Positions 1 to 8,680 of a DNA stretch of 64,000 nt are shown piece after piece; position 1 is the first letter of the stretch, and the number at the start of each line of letters is the position of its first letter. The notes under the pieces were generated by a model. It did no database searches. It was not told the origin of the DNA and saw nothing but the letters and a program-made list of their open reading frames with translations. Source of the stretch: Lewinellaceae bacterium (lineage in GTDB: Bacteria > Bacteroidota > Bacteroidia > Chitinophagales > Saprospiraceae); contig JACJYE010000001.1 of NCBI GenBank assembly GCA_020636255.1, positions 735,501 to 799,500 of the forward strand, given 5' to 3'. A program made the position numbers and the translations under genes.

Positions 1-1
1 C

Positions 2-2671
2 AAAACGGAAAGGGAGGGGCGACAGCGGGAAGAACAGATGCTGTCCGACAAACCCGGCGCTTATGCCTGGAACGAGGCGCTGCGCCCTGAATACCACGCC
101 CACGAGTTCTTTAATGCCGACGACAAGGCCGCCGACGGCTACCGTCAGCAGGGCTTTACCACCGTAGCTACCCACCAGATGGATGGGATCTCGCGTGGCA
201 CCTCCGCACTGGTAGCGCTGGGAGACGAAAGCCCCCACGAGATGATCATCAGGGAGCAGGCTGCGCACCATCTATCTTTCCGAAAAGGTACTTCCTCTCA
301 GGATTACCCCAGCTCCCTGATGGGGGCGATCGCCCTGCTCCGCCAAACCTATTACGACGGACAGTGGTACGCCGGGCAGGATAAGGAAACCAACCTGTCG
401 CTGGAAGCCTGGAACGCCGTACAAGGCCTGCCCCAGGTATTCGAAGTAAGCGGCCGCCTCGAGGCCCTGCGGGCGGCGAAGATCGGCCGGGAGTTCGACA
501 AACACTACATCATCAAAGGCAGCGGCGACGAATACCAGCGGCTCGATGAGCTGAAAGCGCTGGGCGCTCCTTTTATCCTCCCGCTGGATTTCCCGGACGC
601 CTACGATGTCGAAGACCCCTATGATGCTCAGCTCGTTTCCCTGGAACAGATGAAACACTGGGAACTGGCCCCCTCCAACCCGGCCCGTGCCGCCAACGCC
701 GGTATCGAGCTTGCCCTTACGATGGATGGGCTGGAAAAACCCCAGGAGTTCCTGTCCAATCTGCGCAAAGCGGTGCGCCAGGGCCTTTCCGAGCAGGATG
801 CGCTCAAAGCCCTCACGTACACGCCGGCCAAGCTGGTGGGCGCCTGGAAAGAGCTGGGTAGCCTGGAACCTGGCAAGTGGGCCAACTTTTTCATCACGGA
901 TGGCAATATTTTCGATGACGGCGCCCGCATCCTGCATACCTGGGTGAAGGGCAATGCCTACGTACATCACCGCCTCGATTCCGACGCACTGCTGGGGCAG
1001 TACCAGCTGACGGTAGGCGCGGTTGCCTATATGCTCGAAGTGAAAGGCGAAGCCGCTTCTCCTAAAATGACGGCCTACAGCGCCGACGGGCAGGATACGA
1101 TAAAGGTGAAATTTGAACAGCAGGACGCGCTCATCACGCTTTCTTTCAACCCTAAAAAAGGGCAGGGCGCCGTGCGCTTGTCGGGCACGGCCAGTGGGAA
1201 GAACTGGGCGGGCCGCGGCCAGGATGCCGATGGCAACTGGCTGGACTGGTCGGCAGCCTATACGGGCCCGGTGGAGGAGCGCAGCCGTAAAAAAGAAGAC
1301 AAACCGGAAGCGGGTGAACCCGGCCCGGTAACCTACCCCTTTACGGCCTTCGGTTGGACGGAGCGCCCCAAACCGCAAACTTACCTGATCAGGAATGCCA
1401 CCGTCTGGACCAACGAAGACGCAGGTATTTTGGAAAATACCGATGTGCTGTTGCAAAACGGCAAGATCGCCCAGGCCGGCAAGGGCCTGAAGGCCAGCGG
1501 AGCCATAGAAGTCGACGGAACCGGCAAACACCTGACGCCCGGTATTATCGACGAACATTCCCATATCGCCATCAGCCGGGGGGTCAATGAAGGCACGCAG
1601 GCCAGCTCCGCCGAGGTGCGCATCGGCGATGTCGTCAATTCCGAAGATGTCAATATCTACCGGCAGTTGTCGGGGGGCGTTACGACTTCGCAGCTGCTGC
1701 ACGGCTCTGCCAACCCCATTGGCGGGCAGTCGGCCCTTATCAAGCTGCGCTGGGGTTATACGCCGGAGGAGATGAAATTCGAAAAGGCCGACGGCTTTAT
1801 AAAATTTGCCCTGGGTGAGAACGTCAAGCAATCCAACTGGGGCGATAACCGCACCACCCGTTTCCCCCAAACCCGTATGGGCGTCGAACAGGTGTATGTC
1901 GATCATTTTACCCGGGCAAGGGAATACGGAAAGCTAAAGCGTTCCGGTAAACCATATCGCAAAGACCTGGAGATGGAAGCGCTGTTGGAAGTGCTCGAAG
2001 GCCGGCGCTTTATCACCTGCCACTCGTACCGGCAGAGCGAGATCAATATGCTGATGAAGGTGGCGGAGCGCTTCGGCTTTCGCATCAATACCTTCACCCA
2101 TATCCTCGAAGGTTATAAGGTGGCCGATAAGATGGCCGAGCATGGGGTGGGTGGCTCTACCTTCTCCGACTGGTGGGCCTACAAGTACGAAGTCATGGAA
2201 GCCATTCCCTACAACGGCGCCCTGATGCACGAGCAGGGAGTGACGGTGGCCTTCAATTCCGACGATGCCGAAATGGCGCGCCGCCTGAACCAGGAAGCCG
2301 CCAAAGCGGTGCTCTTCGGCGGCGTCTCCGAGCAGGATGCGCTGAAGTTCGTCACCCTCAACCCGGCCAAACTGCTGCATATCGATAACAGGGTGGGCAG
2401 CATCAAAGTGGGGAAAGACGCCGATGTGGTGCTCTGGTCGGATCACCCGCTGTCGATGTACGCCAAAGCGGATATGTCCTTTATCGACGGCGCCCTTTTC
2501 TTCTCCCGCGAGGAGGACATGCAAAGGCGCCTGGCCATGCAGGCCGAGCGCAACCGCCTGATCCAGAAAATGCTTAAGGCCCGGCAGGGCGGCGAAAGGA
2601 CGCAGGGCGCGCGAGGCCAGCGCCAGTACCGCGAATATCATTGCGATGACGATGATGACGAGGCGAGATGA
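2..2671 (+). CDS. Amidohydrolase-family protein with two tandem domains, 5' end cut off
   Basis: The frame is open to the left edge of the window, so the true start lies upstream; the first in-window ATG is at 38. The protein has two amidohydrolase-like (imidazolonepropionase-type) units. The first ends near 955 with the typical tail 'LEPGKWANFFI'. The second begins near 1375 and carries the metal-binding HSH motif (residues 507 and 509 counted from the ATG at 38), a later His in 'THILEG', and the catalytic-type NSDD (Asp742). The visible part of the first unit shows no HxH, but its N-terminus is missing. Amidohydrolases hydrolyse C-N bonds with one or two metal ions; the substrate cannot be read. 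A signal peptide is expected but off-window. The C-terminus is an acidic run of Asp. The next gene, 44 bp on, is a related but degenerate family member, so the two probably act together. Confidence 0.85.
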   Translation, partial: KTEREGRQREEQMLSDKPGAYAWNEALRPEYHAHEFFNADDKAADGYRQQGFTTVATHQMDGISRGTSALVALGDESPHEMIIREQAAHHLSFRKGTSSQDYPSSLMGAIALLRQTYYDGQWYAGQDKETNLSLEAWNAVQGLPQVFEVSGRLEALRAAKIGREFDKHYIIKGSGDEYQRLDELKALGAPFILPLDFPDAYDVEDPYDAQLVSLEQMKHWELAPSNPARAANAGIELALTMDGLEKPQEFLSNLRKAVRQGLSEQDALKALTYTPAKLVGAWKELGSLEPGKWANFFITDGNIFDDGARILHTWVKGNAYVHHRLDSDALLGQYQLTVGAVAYMLEVKGEAASPKMTAYSADGQDTIKVKFEQQDALITLSFNPKKGQGAVRLSGTASGKNWAGRGQDADGNWLDWSAAYTGPVEERSRKKEDKPEAGEPGPVTYPFTAFGWTERPKPQTYLIRNATVWTNEDAGILENTDVLLQNGKIAQAGKGLKASGAIEVDGTGKHLTPGIIDEHSHIAISRGVNEGTQASSAEVRIGDVVNSEDVNIYRQLSGGVTTSQLLHGSANPIGGQSALIKLRWGYTPEEMKFEKADGFIKFALGENVKQSNWGDNRTTRFPQTRMGVEQVYVDHFTRAREYGKLKRSGKPYRKDLEMEALLEVLEGRRFITCHSYRQSEINMLMKVAERFGFRINTFTHILEGYKVADKMAEHGVGGSTFSDWWAYKYEVMEAIPYNGALMHEQGVTVAFNSDDAEMARRLNQEAAKAVLFGGVSEQDALKFVTLNPAKLLHIDNRVGSIKVGKDADVVLWSDHPLSMYAKADMSFIDGALFFSREEDMQRRLAMQAERNRLIQKMLKARQGGERTQGARGQRQYREYHCDDDDDEAR

Positions 2672-2715
2672 CCGCTGTAATATTTACACTTCAGTGAACA
2701 TTCAAATTCAGGATA

Positions 2716-4002
2716 ATGAAACGATACTTTCCCATCATATTCCTCTTTGCTGCCGCCCCGCTTTTTATTGCGGGCCAAACGCCGGCGCCCGCTCCGGCGC
2801 AGCAGCAGCCGGTATACATCTATGGCGCAACCGCCCACCTGGGCAACGGACAGGTGATCGAGAACAGCGCCATCGCTTTTGACAAGGGCAAGATCACTTT
2901 TGTGGGCGAGGCAGGCAACCTGCGCGAGGGTGAGGGACACCTCCGGATCAACGCCACCGGCAAGCACATCTACCCCGGCTTTATTGCGCCGGCCACCAAC
3001 CTCGGCCTGGTAGATATCGAAGCCGTAAGGGCCACGCGCGATTTCCGGGAGGTGGGCAGCATGAACCCCAACGTCCGCAGCCTCATCGCCTATAATACCG
3101 ATTCGGAGATCATACCTACGGTGCGTTGCCGTGGCGTGTTGCTGGCACAGGTGCGGCCGGAAGGCGGCCGCATATCCGGCCTGTCGAGCGTCGTGCAGCT
3201 CGATGCCTGGAACTGGGAGGACGCCGCTTACCGGGCCGACGACGGCCTCTTCCTCAACTGGCCCGGCCTGGCGTCGTACAACCGGCGGGAGCAACGCCTC
3301 TCGACGAATAAGGAATATGAAAAACAGGTACAGGAAGTACGCGACTTCTTCGCCGAGGCAAAAGCTTACCTCGATAACCCCGCTCCGGCAAAGGACAACC
3401 TGAAATACGATGCCCTGCGCCCGGTGCTGGAAGGCAAAACCCGGCTCTATGTCCAGGCGCAGGAAGCCAGGGAGATCATGAATGCCGTGCAACTGGCCGC
3501 CGAATTCAACATGAAGCTCGCCATCGTCGACGGCCGCGACGCCTGGATGGTGGCGGATATGCTGAAGGCCCACGACGTGGCCGTCGTGCTGCGGGCAACC
3601 CAGAGCCTGCCCGCCCGCGTTGACTCCGATGTCGACCAGCCTTTCAAAACGCCTGCCTTGCTGCAGCAGGCCGGCCTGCTGTTCTGCTTCGGCATGGATG
3701 GCTTCTGGGAACAGCGCAACCTGCCCTTCCAGGCGGGGCAGGCCGTAGGCTATGGGCTGGATTACGAGCAGGCCGTAGCGGCACTCACCTCCAATACTGC
3801 CCGCATCCTCGGCATCGGAGACCGCACGGGTACGCTCGAAGTGGGCAAAGACGCCAACCTGTTCATCTCGGAAGGCGACGCGCTGGACATCCGCAGCAGC
3901 CAGCTTATCCGGGCCTTCATCCAGGGGCGGGAGATCAACCTCGATAACAAGCAGAAGGCCTGGTACCGAAAGTTCAAGGCCAAATACGATGAAGGCCGTT
4001 AA
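2716..4002 (+). CDS. Secreted degenerate amidohydrolase-like protein
   Basis: 428 aa with a clear signal peptide (MKRYFPIIFLFAAAPLFIAG, then Q). The fold follows amidohydrolases: an N-terminal strand segment 'VYIYGATAHLGNGQ', 'GKHIYPGFIAPATNLGL' where the HxH metal site normally sits, and the C-terminal tail 'GTLEVGKDANLFISEGD'. The HxH is replaced by APAT, so the usual metal site is missing and hydrolase activity is doubtful. It lies 44 bp after the two-domain amidohydrolase and is very likely co-transcribed; a partner or structural role next to that enzyme is inference. The region around residue 110-180 (many Gly, Asn, Trp) is typical of the Bacteroidota periplasmic branch of the family. 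Confidence 0.8.
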   Translation: MKRYFPIIFLFAAAPLFIAGQTPAPAPAQQQPVYIYGATAHLGNGQVIENSAIAFDKGKITFVGEAGNLREGEGHLRINATGKHIYPGFIAPATNLGLVDIEAVRATRDFREVGSMNPNVRSLIAYNTDSEIIPTVRCRGVLLAQVRPEGGRISGLSSVVQLDAWNWEDAAYRADDGLFLNWPGLASYNRREQRLSTNKEYEKQVQEVRDFFAEAKAYLDNPAPAKDNLKYDALRPVLEGKTRLYVQAQEAREIMNAVQLAAEFNMKLAIVDGRDAWMVADMLKAHDVAVVLRATQSLPARVDSDVDQPFKTPALLQQAGLLFCFGMDGFWEQRNLPFQAGQAVGYGLDYEQAVAALTSNTARILGIGDRTGTLEVGKDANLFISEGDALDIRSSQLIRAFIQGREINLDNKQKAWYRKFKAKYDEGR

Positions 4003-4027
4003 GATTTTCCTAATTTTCTTCCGAAAG

Positions 4028-4055
4028 GGGCGAAAGCGCAATGGCGCTTTCGCCC
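4028..4055. terminator. Perfect 12-bp hairpin after the amidohydrolase pair
   Basis: GGGCGAAAGCGC at 4028-4039 is followed by a 4-base loop and its exact complement at 4044-4055. It lies 26 bp after the stop of the second amidohydrolase and well before the DUF4294 start at 4166. There is no clean T run after it on the plus strand, so it may be a stabilising 3' structure rather than an intrinsic terminator. Confidence 0.6.
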
Positions 4056-4112
4056 TTCGCGTTACAAAAGATGGCTTGCTCCGTCATATTAAGCAGGAAG
4101 CAGGCGTTTGGC

Positions 4113-4144
4113 TTGCAACCTTTAATGCCTTGAACCTATTTTTA
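4113..4144 (+). promoter_or_regulatory. Probable promoter of the DUF4294 gene
   Basis: TTG at 4113-4115, a 21-nt spacer, then TATTTTTA at 4137-4144, one base off the Bacteroidota -7 consensus TAnnTTTG. It would give a very short leader before the ATG at 4166 and supports that start over upstream in-frame codons. Confidence 0.45.
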
Positions 4145-4165
4145 CTTGTAGACAAACTCCAAGAC

Positions 4166-4774
4166 ATGAAAAAACAGCTTTTGTTCGGGATGATCTTTGC
4201 CGGTGCTTTCAGCACCCTGCTGGCCCAGCAAGGCACCGTGTCCTTAGATGGAAAGCGATATCCTTACATCATCGACGACTGTGGCGATACGCTCATCGTG
4301 GCCAACCTCAACGATGTCTCCATCTCTTCTATGCGCTCCTTCGAGAACAGGGAGGACTACCTGCGCTACCGCCGGTACCGGGCATACGCAGTAAAGGTGT
4401 ATCCCTACGCCGTGGAAGCTATCAAGTTGTTTCGGGAAGTGGAGTACGCTACGCAGAATATGAAGGAACGCGAGCGTAGGAAATACATCAAAAAACTGCA
4501 CAAAGACCTGAAAGACCAGTTTACGGACCCGCTAAAGAACCTGACCAAAACCCAGGGCATGATCCTCATCAAAATGGTGGAACGCGAGCTGGACACCCCG
4601 CTTTATTCGCTTATCAAGGAATTGCGCAACGGCCTGACGGCCACCTACTGGAATACTATGGGCTCATTTTTCGGCCACGACCTGAAGGAGGGCTACCACG
4701 AAGGCCAGGACCACATCCTCGACGCCGTATTGCAGGATATGGATATTTCGTATGATTTGCCGGACAGGCAGTAG
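4166..4774 (+). CDS. DUF4294 domain protein, secreted
   Basis: 202 aa from the ATG at 4166. The open frame extends to 3989, but this ATG gives a normal signal peptide (MKKQLLFGMIFAGAFSTLLA) and follows a promoter-like box. The body matches the Bacteroidota family DUF4294: 'YIIDDCGDTLIVANL', then a basic helical stretch rich in Arg/Tyr ('YLRYRRYRAYAVKVYPYA'), and a C-terminal helix pair ending in 'GYHEGQDHILDAVLQDMD'. The function of the family is unknown; the protein should be periplasmic. It stands alone between the amidohydrolase operon and the convergent cysS, with which it shares a long hairpin. Confidence 0.8.
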   Translation: MKKQLLFGMIFAGAFSTLLAQQGTVSLDGKRYPYIIDDCGDTLIVANLNDVSISSMRSFENREDYLRYRRYRAYAVKVYPYAVEAIKLFREVEYATQNMKERERRKYIKKLHKDLKDQFTDPLKNLTKTQGMILIKMVERELDTPLYSLIKELRNGLTATYWNTMGSFFGHDLKEGYHEGQDHILDAVLQDMDISYDLPDRQ

Positions 4775-4802
4775 GCTTAAGGAAGGGGCAAAGTAAAGTG
4801 TA

Positions 4803-4865
4803 AAGGTTAAAGTGTAAAGGTTAAAGGGGCGCGGCTTGTCCCTTTAACCTTTGTACTTTAACCTT
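4803..4865. terminator. Bidirectional terminator hairpin between DUF4294 and cysS
   Basis: 26-nt arms at 4803-4828 and 4840-4865 are complementary apart from two G-T-type positions, with an 11-nt loop. The arms are built from repeats of a TAAAGGTTAAAGTG unit, which also continues to the left of the stem. Lying between two convergent genes (stops at 4774 and 4881), it can serve both strands. Confidence 0.75.
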
Positions 4866-4880
4866 TAACCTTATCTTCCG

Positions 4881-6401
4881 TTACTGCTTCACCCAGCTGG
4901 TTCCCTCTTTGCTGTCCTTCAGCACGATGTCGAGTTCCTTGAGGGCATCGCGGATCTTGTCGGAGGTGCCCCAGTCTTTATTGGTGCGGGCGCTTTGGCG
5001 GATGTCGATGATGAGTTGCATCAGGCCATCCAGGGTGCCGTTGCCTTCGCCGCCGCCATCCAGTTCGTCTTTCAGGCCTAAGATGTCGTAGATGAAGTCG
5101 TGGAAGGCCGTTTTCAGTTTGGACAGCGTTTCTTCCGTCACCTGGCCGAACGGCAGGTGCCCGTCTTTCAGGCTGTTGGCCTTGGACACCAGTTCGAACA
5201 GCACGGCCAGTGCTTTGGGCGTGTTAAAGTCGTCGTTCATCTCCTCATGCACCTGCCCCATAAGCTCGTTGAGCTCTTTGTCGAGCGCGCCGGGCTGCCC
5301 GTTGCCGGGGTGGGCCATGGCCTGCAGCGCCTTGTTGGCCTCCATCAACCGGCGGAAGCCCTTTTCGGCGGCCTGCAGCGCATCGTCGGTCAGGTCGAGG
5401 GTGCTGCGGTAGTGGGATTGCAGCATGAAGAAGCGCACCACCATAGGCGAGTAGGCCTTGGTGAATATCTCGTTCTGCCCCGTAAACAGCTCCATCGGGC
5501 CGATGGAGTTGGACTTGCCGGTAACGGGGTCGGGCGTTTTGGACATCTTGCGGCCGTTGAGCAGCAGCATATTGCCATGCATCCAGTAGCGCACCGGCAT
5601 GCAGCCGCAGGCGCCGTAGTTCTGGGCGATCTCATTCTCGTGGTGGGGGAACTGCAGGTCCATCCCACCGCCGTGGATGTCGAACTGCTGGCCCAGGTAT
5701 TTGGTGCTCATGGCCGAGCATTCGAGGTGCCAGCCGGGGAAACCCACCGACCAGGGAGAGGGCCAGCGCATGAGATGGCGGCCATCGGCCTTGATCCAGA
5801 TGGCGAAATCGGAAGAGTGGTTCTTTTCGTCCTGGTTTTTCAGGCCGTCGCGGGTCTCGGTAAATAGGTCTTCGACCTGTTTGCCGGAGAGCTTGCCGTA
5901 CACGCCATGATCCTTGATGAACTTGGGCGTATCGAAATACACCGAACCGTTCCTGATATAGGCATAACCGTTATCCAGGATCTGCTGTACCATCTGGATC
6001 TGTTCGACAATGTGCCCCGTGGCCGTGGGTTCTATGCTGGGCGAAAGCGTATTGAGCACGCCCAGGATGTGGTGGAAGCCGCGCGTATAGCGTTGCACGA
6101 GCTCCATGGGCTCCAGCTGTTCCAGCCGGGCCTTTTTGGAGATCTTATCCTCCGCATCGGAATCCTGGTCGCCTTCCAGGTGCCCCACATCGGTGATGTT
6201 GCGCACGTAGCGCACCTTGTAGCCCAGGTAGCTGAGGTAGCGGTAAACGATATCGAACGATACAAAAGTGCGGCAGTTGCCCAGGTGCACGTCGCTGTAA
6301 ACAGTGGGCCCGCAGACATACATGCCTACGCGGCCTTCGTGCAGAGGCACGAAGCTTTCCTTCTCGCGGCTGAGGCTGTTGAATATGATCAGGTCTGACA
6401 T
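4881..6401 (-). CDS. cysS: Cysteine--tRNA ligase
   Basis: 506 aa, full length for CysRS. It charges tRNA-Cys with cysteine in the cytoplasm. Class I signatures are present: zinc ligand Cys30 in 'MYVCGPTVY', the HIGH-type motif HLGN at 39-42, 'FPGWHLECSAMS' with further zinc ligands, 'DIHGGGMDLQFPHHENE', and KMSKT at 285-289 as the KMSKS loop. The C-terminal anticodon-binding helices end in 'DIVLKDSKEGTSWVKQ'. It is a single-gene unit with its own promoter-like box just upstream and a strong hairpin downstream. Confidence 0.97.
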   Translation of the reverse strand: MSDLIIFNSLSREKESFVPLHEGRVGMYVCGPTVYSDVHLGNCRTFVSFDIVYRYLSYLGYKVRYVRNITDVGHLEGDQDSDAEDKISKKARLEQLEPMELVQRYTRGFHHILGVLNTLSPSIEPTATGHIVEQIQMVQQILDNGYAYIRNGSVYFDTPKFIKDHGVYGKLSGKQVEDLFTETRDGLKNQDEKNHSSDFAIWIKADGRHLMRWPSPWSVGFPGWHLECSAMSTKYLGQQFDIHGGGMDLQFPHHENEIAQNYGACGCMPVRYWMHGNMLLLNGRKMSKTPDPVTGKSNSIGPMELFTGQNEIFTKAYSPMVVRFFMLQSHYRSTLDLTDDALQAAEKGFRRLMEANKALQAMAHPGNGQPGALDKELNELMGQVHEEMNDDFNTPKALAVLFELVSKANSLKDGHLPFGQVTEETLSKLKTAFHDFIYDILGLKDELDGGGEGNGTLDGLMQLIIDIRQSARTNKDWGTSDKIRDALKELDIVLKDSKEGTSWVKQ

Positions 6402-6423
6402 TCCTGTTTCGGTTTTGACGGCG

Positions 6424-6431
6424 CAAAAATA
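6424..6431 (-). promoter_or_regulatory. -7 box upstream of cysS
   Basis: Read on the minus strand, 6431-6424 is TATTTTTG, an exact match to TAnnTTTG, 22 nt before the cysS ATG. No TTG is seen at the expected -33 distance. Confidence 0.4.
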
Positions 6432-6532
6432 CGGGCTTTGCCGGATAAACGCTGCGCCGGCCGGGGATTTTCTCCCGGGCTTAATGGAATATACGCGCTT
6501 TTGGGTATTTTAGTTCGGGTAATATCTATTCC

Positions 6533-7591
6533 TCAATCTTTCAGCCGCACCGTACAATACACCGGAAAGTGGTCTGAAAACCCATCGCGCCCGATCCGGT
6601 GGGCCAGCACCTCGAACTGTGGGCCGGCCAGCACGTAGTCGATCCTCAGGGCGGGGATCTTGCCGCCGTAGGTGATGCCCAGGCCGCGGCCGCGGGCCTT
6701 GAAGGCGTCCTGCAAGCCACAGGCGATGGTGTGGTAGGCGTAGGATTGCGGGATCTCGTTGAAATCGCCGCACAGCAGTACGGGGTAGGGGCTCTGGCGG
6801 ATCTGTTCGGCAACTTCTTCCGCCTGCTTGGCCCGCAGTATGGTCGAGCGCTTGTAGCGGCCCATCATGCCGCGGATGCGGAGCCAGGTCTCTTTTTCCT
6901 GAAGGTTGGCGTCTTCTACTACTTTATCGGCGATGACGGAAACGGAGCTGGACTGCAGGTGGATGTTGAACAGGCGGATGGTTTGCCCGTTGACATTCAG
7001 GTCGGCGTACTGATAGCCGTTGGAGCGGTTGGGGAAATAATGGGTGTCGTGCGCCTGTATGGGGTAACGGGAAAAGAGCGCCAGCCCGCCGCCGGTCTGG
7101 TAGATGCCGTTTTTAAACCCCCCGTTCAGCAGGTAGCTGCCCACCTCGGCATTGCGGCCATGGATGCGATTGGGAAATTCCTGGAAGCACACCACATCCC
7201 AATCGCCTATCGGGAAGGCTTCCGGCAGTTTGTCTTCCGGTATCCAGTCGTTGGTATTGTTGCGGTCGCGAAAATCGTAACAGTTGTAGGTCATCAGCCG
7301 GATGGCCTGCCCTTCCGGCGCCGGCTTGCTGGTGTGGAGGCCGACGAAGCTCTGTACATGCCCCCAGCCGAGGATGAGGCATGCCGCGGAAAAGACGAAG
7401 TAGTATTTACGCAGGGCCAGCCAGCCTATGATGCAACAGATATGGGCCAGCAAGAGCCAGGGGAACAGCAGGCCGAAAAAGGAAAGAGGCCAGAATGTGG
7501 CCGGGCTCACCAGCGGCGCGAGGTATGTCAGGAAGGTGGCCAGGACGAGCAGGAGGTTGAACCAGCGAAGCGTTCGGGTGGAGCGGCTCAC
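6533..7591 (-). CDS. Membrane-anchored endonuclease/exonuclease/phosphatase (EEP) family protein
   Basis: 352 aa. Residues 9-80 form two or three hydrophobic helices that anchor the protein; the EEP (DNase I-like) domain follows. Active-site residues are visible: Asn103 in 'MTYNCYDF', Glu138 in 'CFQEFP', the 'LLCGDFNEIP' Asp/Asn pair, and the terminal Asp340-His341 in 'GFSDHFPVYC'. The family hydrolyses phosphodiesters in nucleic acids, phosphoinositides or other substrates, and the target cannot be told from sequence. It starts 3 bp after the stop of the upstream rhomboid gene, so it is the last gene of the mutL-rhomboid-rhomboid-EEP operon, an order I recall as common in Bacteroidota. Confidence 0.88.
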   Translation of the reverse strand: MSRSTRTLRWFNLLLVLATFLTYLAPLVSPATFWPLSFFGLLFPWLLLAHICCIIGWLALRKYYFVFSAACLILGWGHVQSFVGLHTSKPAPEGQAIRLMTYNCYDFRDRNNTNDWIPEDKLPEAFPIGDWDVVCFQEFPNRIHGRNAEVGSYLLNGGFKNGIYQTGGGLALFSRYPIQAHDTHYFPNRSNGYQYADLNVNGQTIRLFNIHLQSSSVSVIADKVVEDANLQEKETWLRIRGMMGRYKRSTILRAKQAEEVAEQIRQSPYPVLLCGDFNEIPQSYAYHTIACGLQDAFKARGRGLGITYGGKIPALRIDYVLAGPQFEVLAHRIGRDGFSDHFPVYCTVRLKD

Positions 7592-7594
7592 GGG

Positions 7595-8554
7595 TTACTT
7601 TTTACTCGCGTTAAACAGGAATTCCTTCTCTTCCTCGCTCAGGCTTTCATAACCGGATTCCTTGATCTTGTCGAGAATGGCGTCGAGCTGTTCCTGATGG
7701 CTGTGGTAGGGGCTGTTGTCGGAAGCCGCTTTACCCCGGCGGCTTTCGCGCTCCCGTTGTACGCGTTCGCGGCTGGGGTTGCGGTATGCCACTTTGGGGC
7801 CCTGTCGTTGCAGCTCGCCGGTAAACAGGCGTCGGAAGAAGCGGGCGATCCCGTCCAGGATATTGTTGGCCGGCAGCGCCCAGTCGGCCCCGTTGCGGAG
7901 CTGGTAGATGAACAGCCAGCCGAAGAATGCGCCGCCGAGGTGGGCGAAGTGCCCGCCGGTATTGATATTGTTGCCGATGCCGATCACGTCGAGCAGGACC
8001 AGCACCCCGACGATGTATTTCAGCTTTACGTCGCCCAGCAGGATCAGCCGCATGAGGTAATCGGGGGATATGGCGCCCGCAGCGACCACGATGGCCATCA
8101 CCCCAGCCGAGGCGCCGAGCGCGAAAACGCTGCCGCCGCCGTAGTTCAGCAGGTTTGCGGAAATGAAAAAGAGCACGGCTCCGGCCAGCCCTCCCAGCAG
8201 GTAGATCGGCAGCACCCGCTGGTTGCCGATGAAATCGCCGACGATGCGGCCGAACCAGTAGAGGAATAACATGTTCCAGAGGATATGCCAGAACCCTTCG
8301 TGCAGGAACATGCTGGTGAACAGCCCCCAGGGGTGGGTGAGCAGGAACCGCCAGTCGGAAGACATGCAGAAAAGGTGCAGGAAATGCTGGAATACCGGGT
8401 AAGACTTCTCAGGTGAACCGCCGTAATACAGGAAAATGCCGAAATTGACGAGATGGATGACGACGAAAACCGCTACATTGATGATAATGATACGGGTCAC
8501 CATATTGCCATAGCCGAACTCCCTTTTGACGTCATCCCATATTGACTGAAACAT
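7595..8554 (-). CDS. Rhomboid family intramembrane serine protease (long form)
   Basis: 319 aa. Rhomboids cut substrates inside the membrane with a Ser-His dyad. Here the Ser is Ser149 in 'FALGASAGV' and the His is His205 in 'HFAHLGGAFFGW'. The family segment 'MFLHEGFWHILWNMLFLYWFG' (82-102) is also present. Six or more hydrophobic helices span about 20-220; the last 100 residues are a charged, cytosolic-looking tail rich in Arg, Ser and Glu. The gene has a good promoter (8607-8638) although it also follows another rhomboid. Both dyad residues are intact, so it should be active. Confidence 0.92.
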   Translation of the reverse strand: MFQSIWDDVKREFGYGNMVTRIIIINVAVFVVIHLVNFGIFLYYGGSPEKSYPVFQHFLHLFCMSSDWRFLLTHPWGLFTSMFLHEGFWHILWNMLFLYWFGRIVGDFIGNQRVLPIYLLGGLAGAVLFFISANLLNYGGGSVFALGASAGVMAIVVAAGAISPDYLMRLILLGDVKLKYIVGVLVLLDVIGIGNNINTGGHFAHLGGAFFGWLFIYQLRNGADWALPANNILDGIARFFRRLFTGELQRQGPKVAYRNPSRERVQRERESRRGKAASDNSPYHSHQEQLDAILDKIKESGYESLSEEEKEFLFNASKK

Positions 8555-8606
8555 CGTTCCTCTCTTCTGTTCAGGTTATTGAATTACAAAGTAGCCGCAA
8601 GCTTAC

Positions 8607-8638
8607 CAAAGGTACCGCCTTTTTACCTGGCGTTCAAG
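8607..8638 (-). promoter_or_regulatory. Promoter of the long rhomboid gene
   Basis: On the minus strand: TTG at 8638-8636, a 21-nt spacer, then TACCTTTG at 8614-8607, an exact -33/-7 pair of the Bacteroidota type. It lies 52 nt before the ATG at 8554 and separates transcription of rhomboid-EEP from the upstream mutL-rhomboid pair. Confidence 0.65.
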
Positions 8639-8680
8639 AACTTTAGGCCAACAGCGGCAATCTGCCTATCGGGGTTGGCC

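Noticed and set aside
272..1906. 544-aa open frame on the minus strand opposite the amidohydrolase gene
   Set aside because: High-G+C mirror frame of a well-supported gene; no recognisable motifs and a composition typical of an antisense shadow.
6599..8269. 556-aa plus-strand open frame opposite the EEP and rhomboid genes
   Set aside because: It spans two real genes and their junction; low-complexity Ala/Gly/Val/Gln content and no family features.
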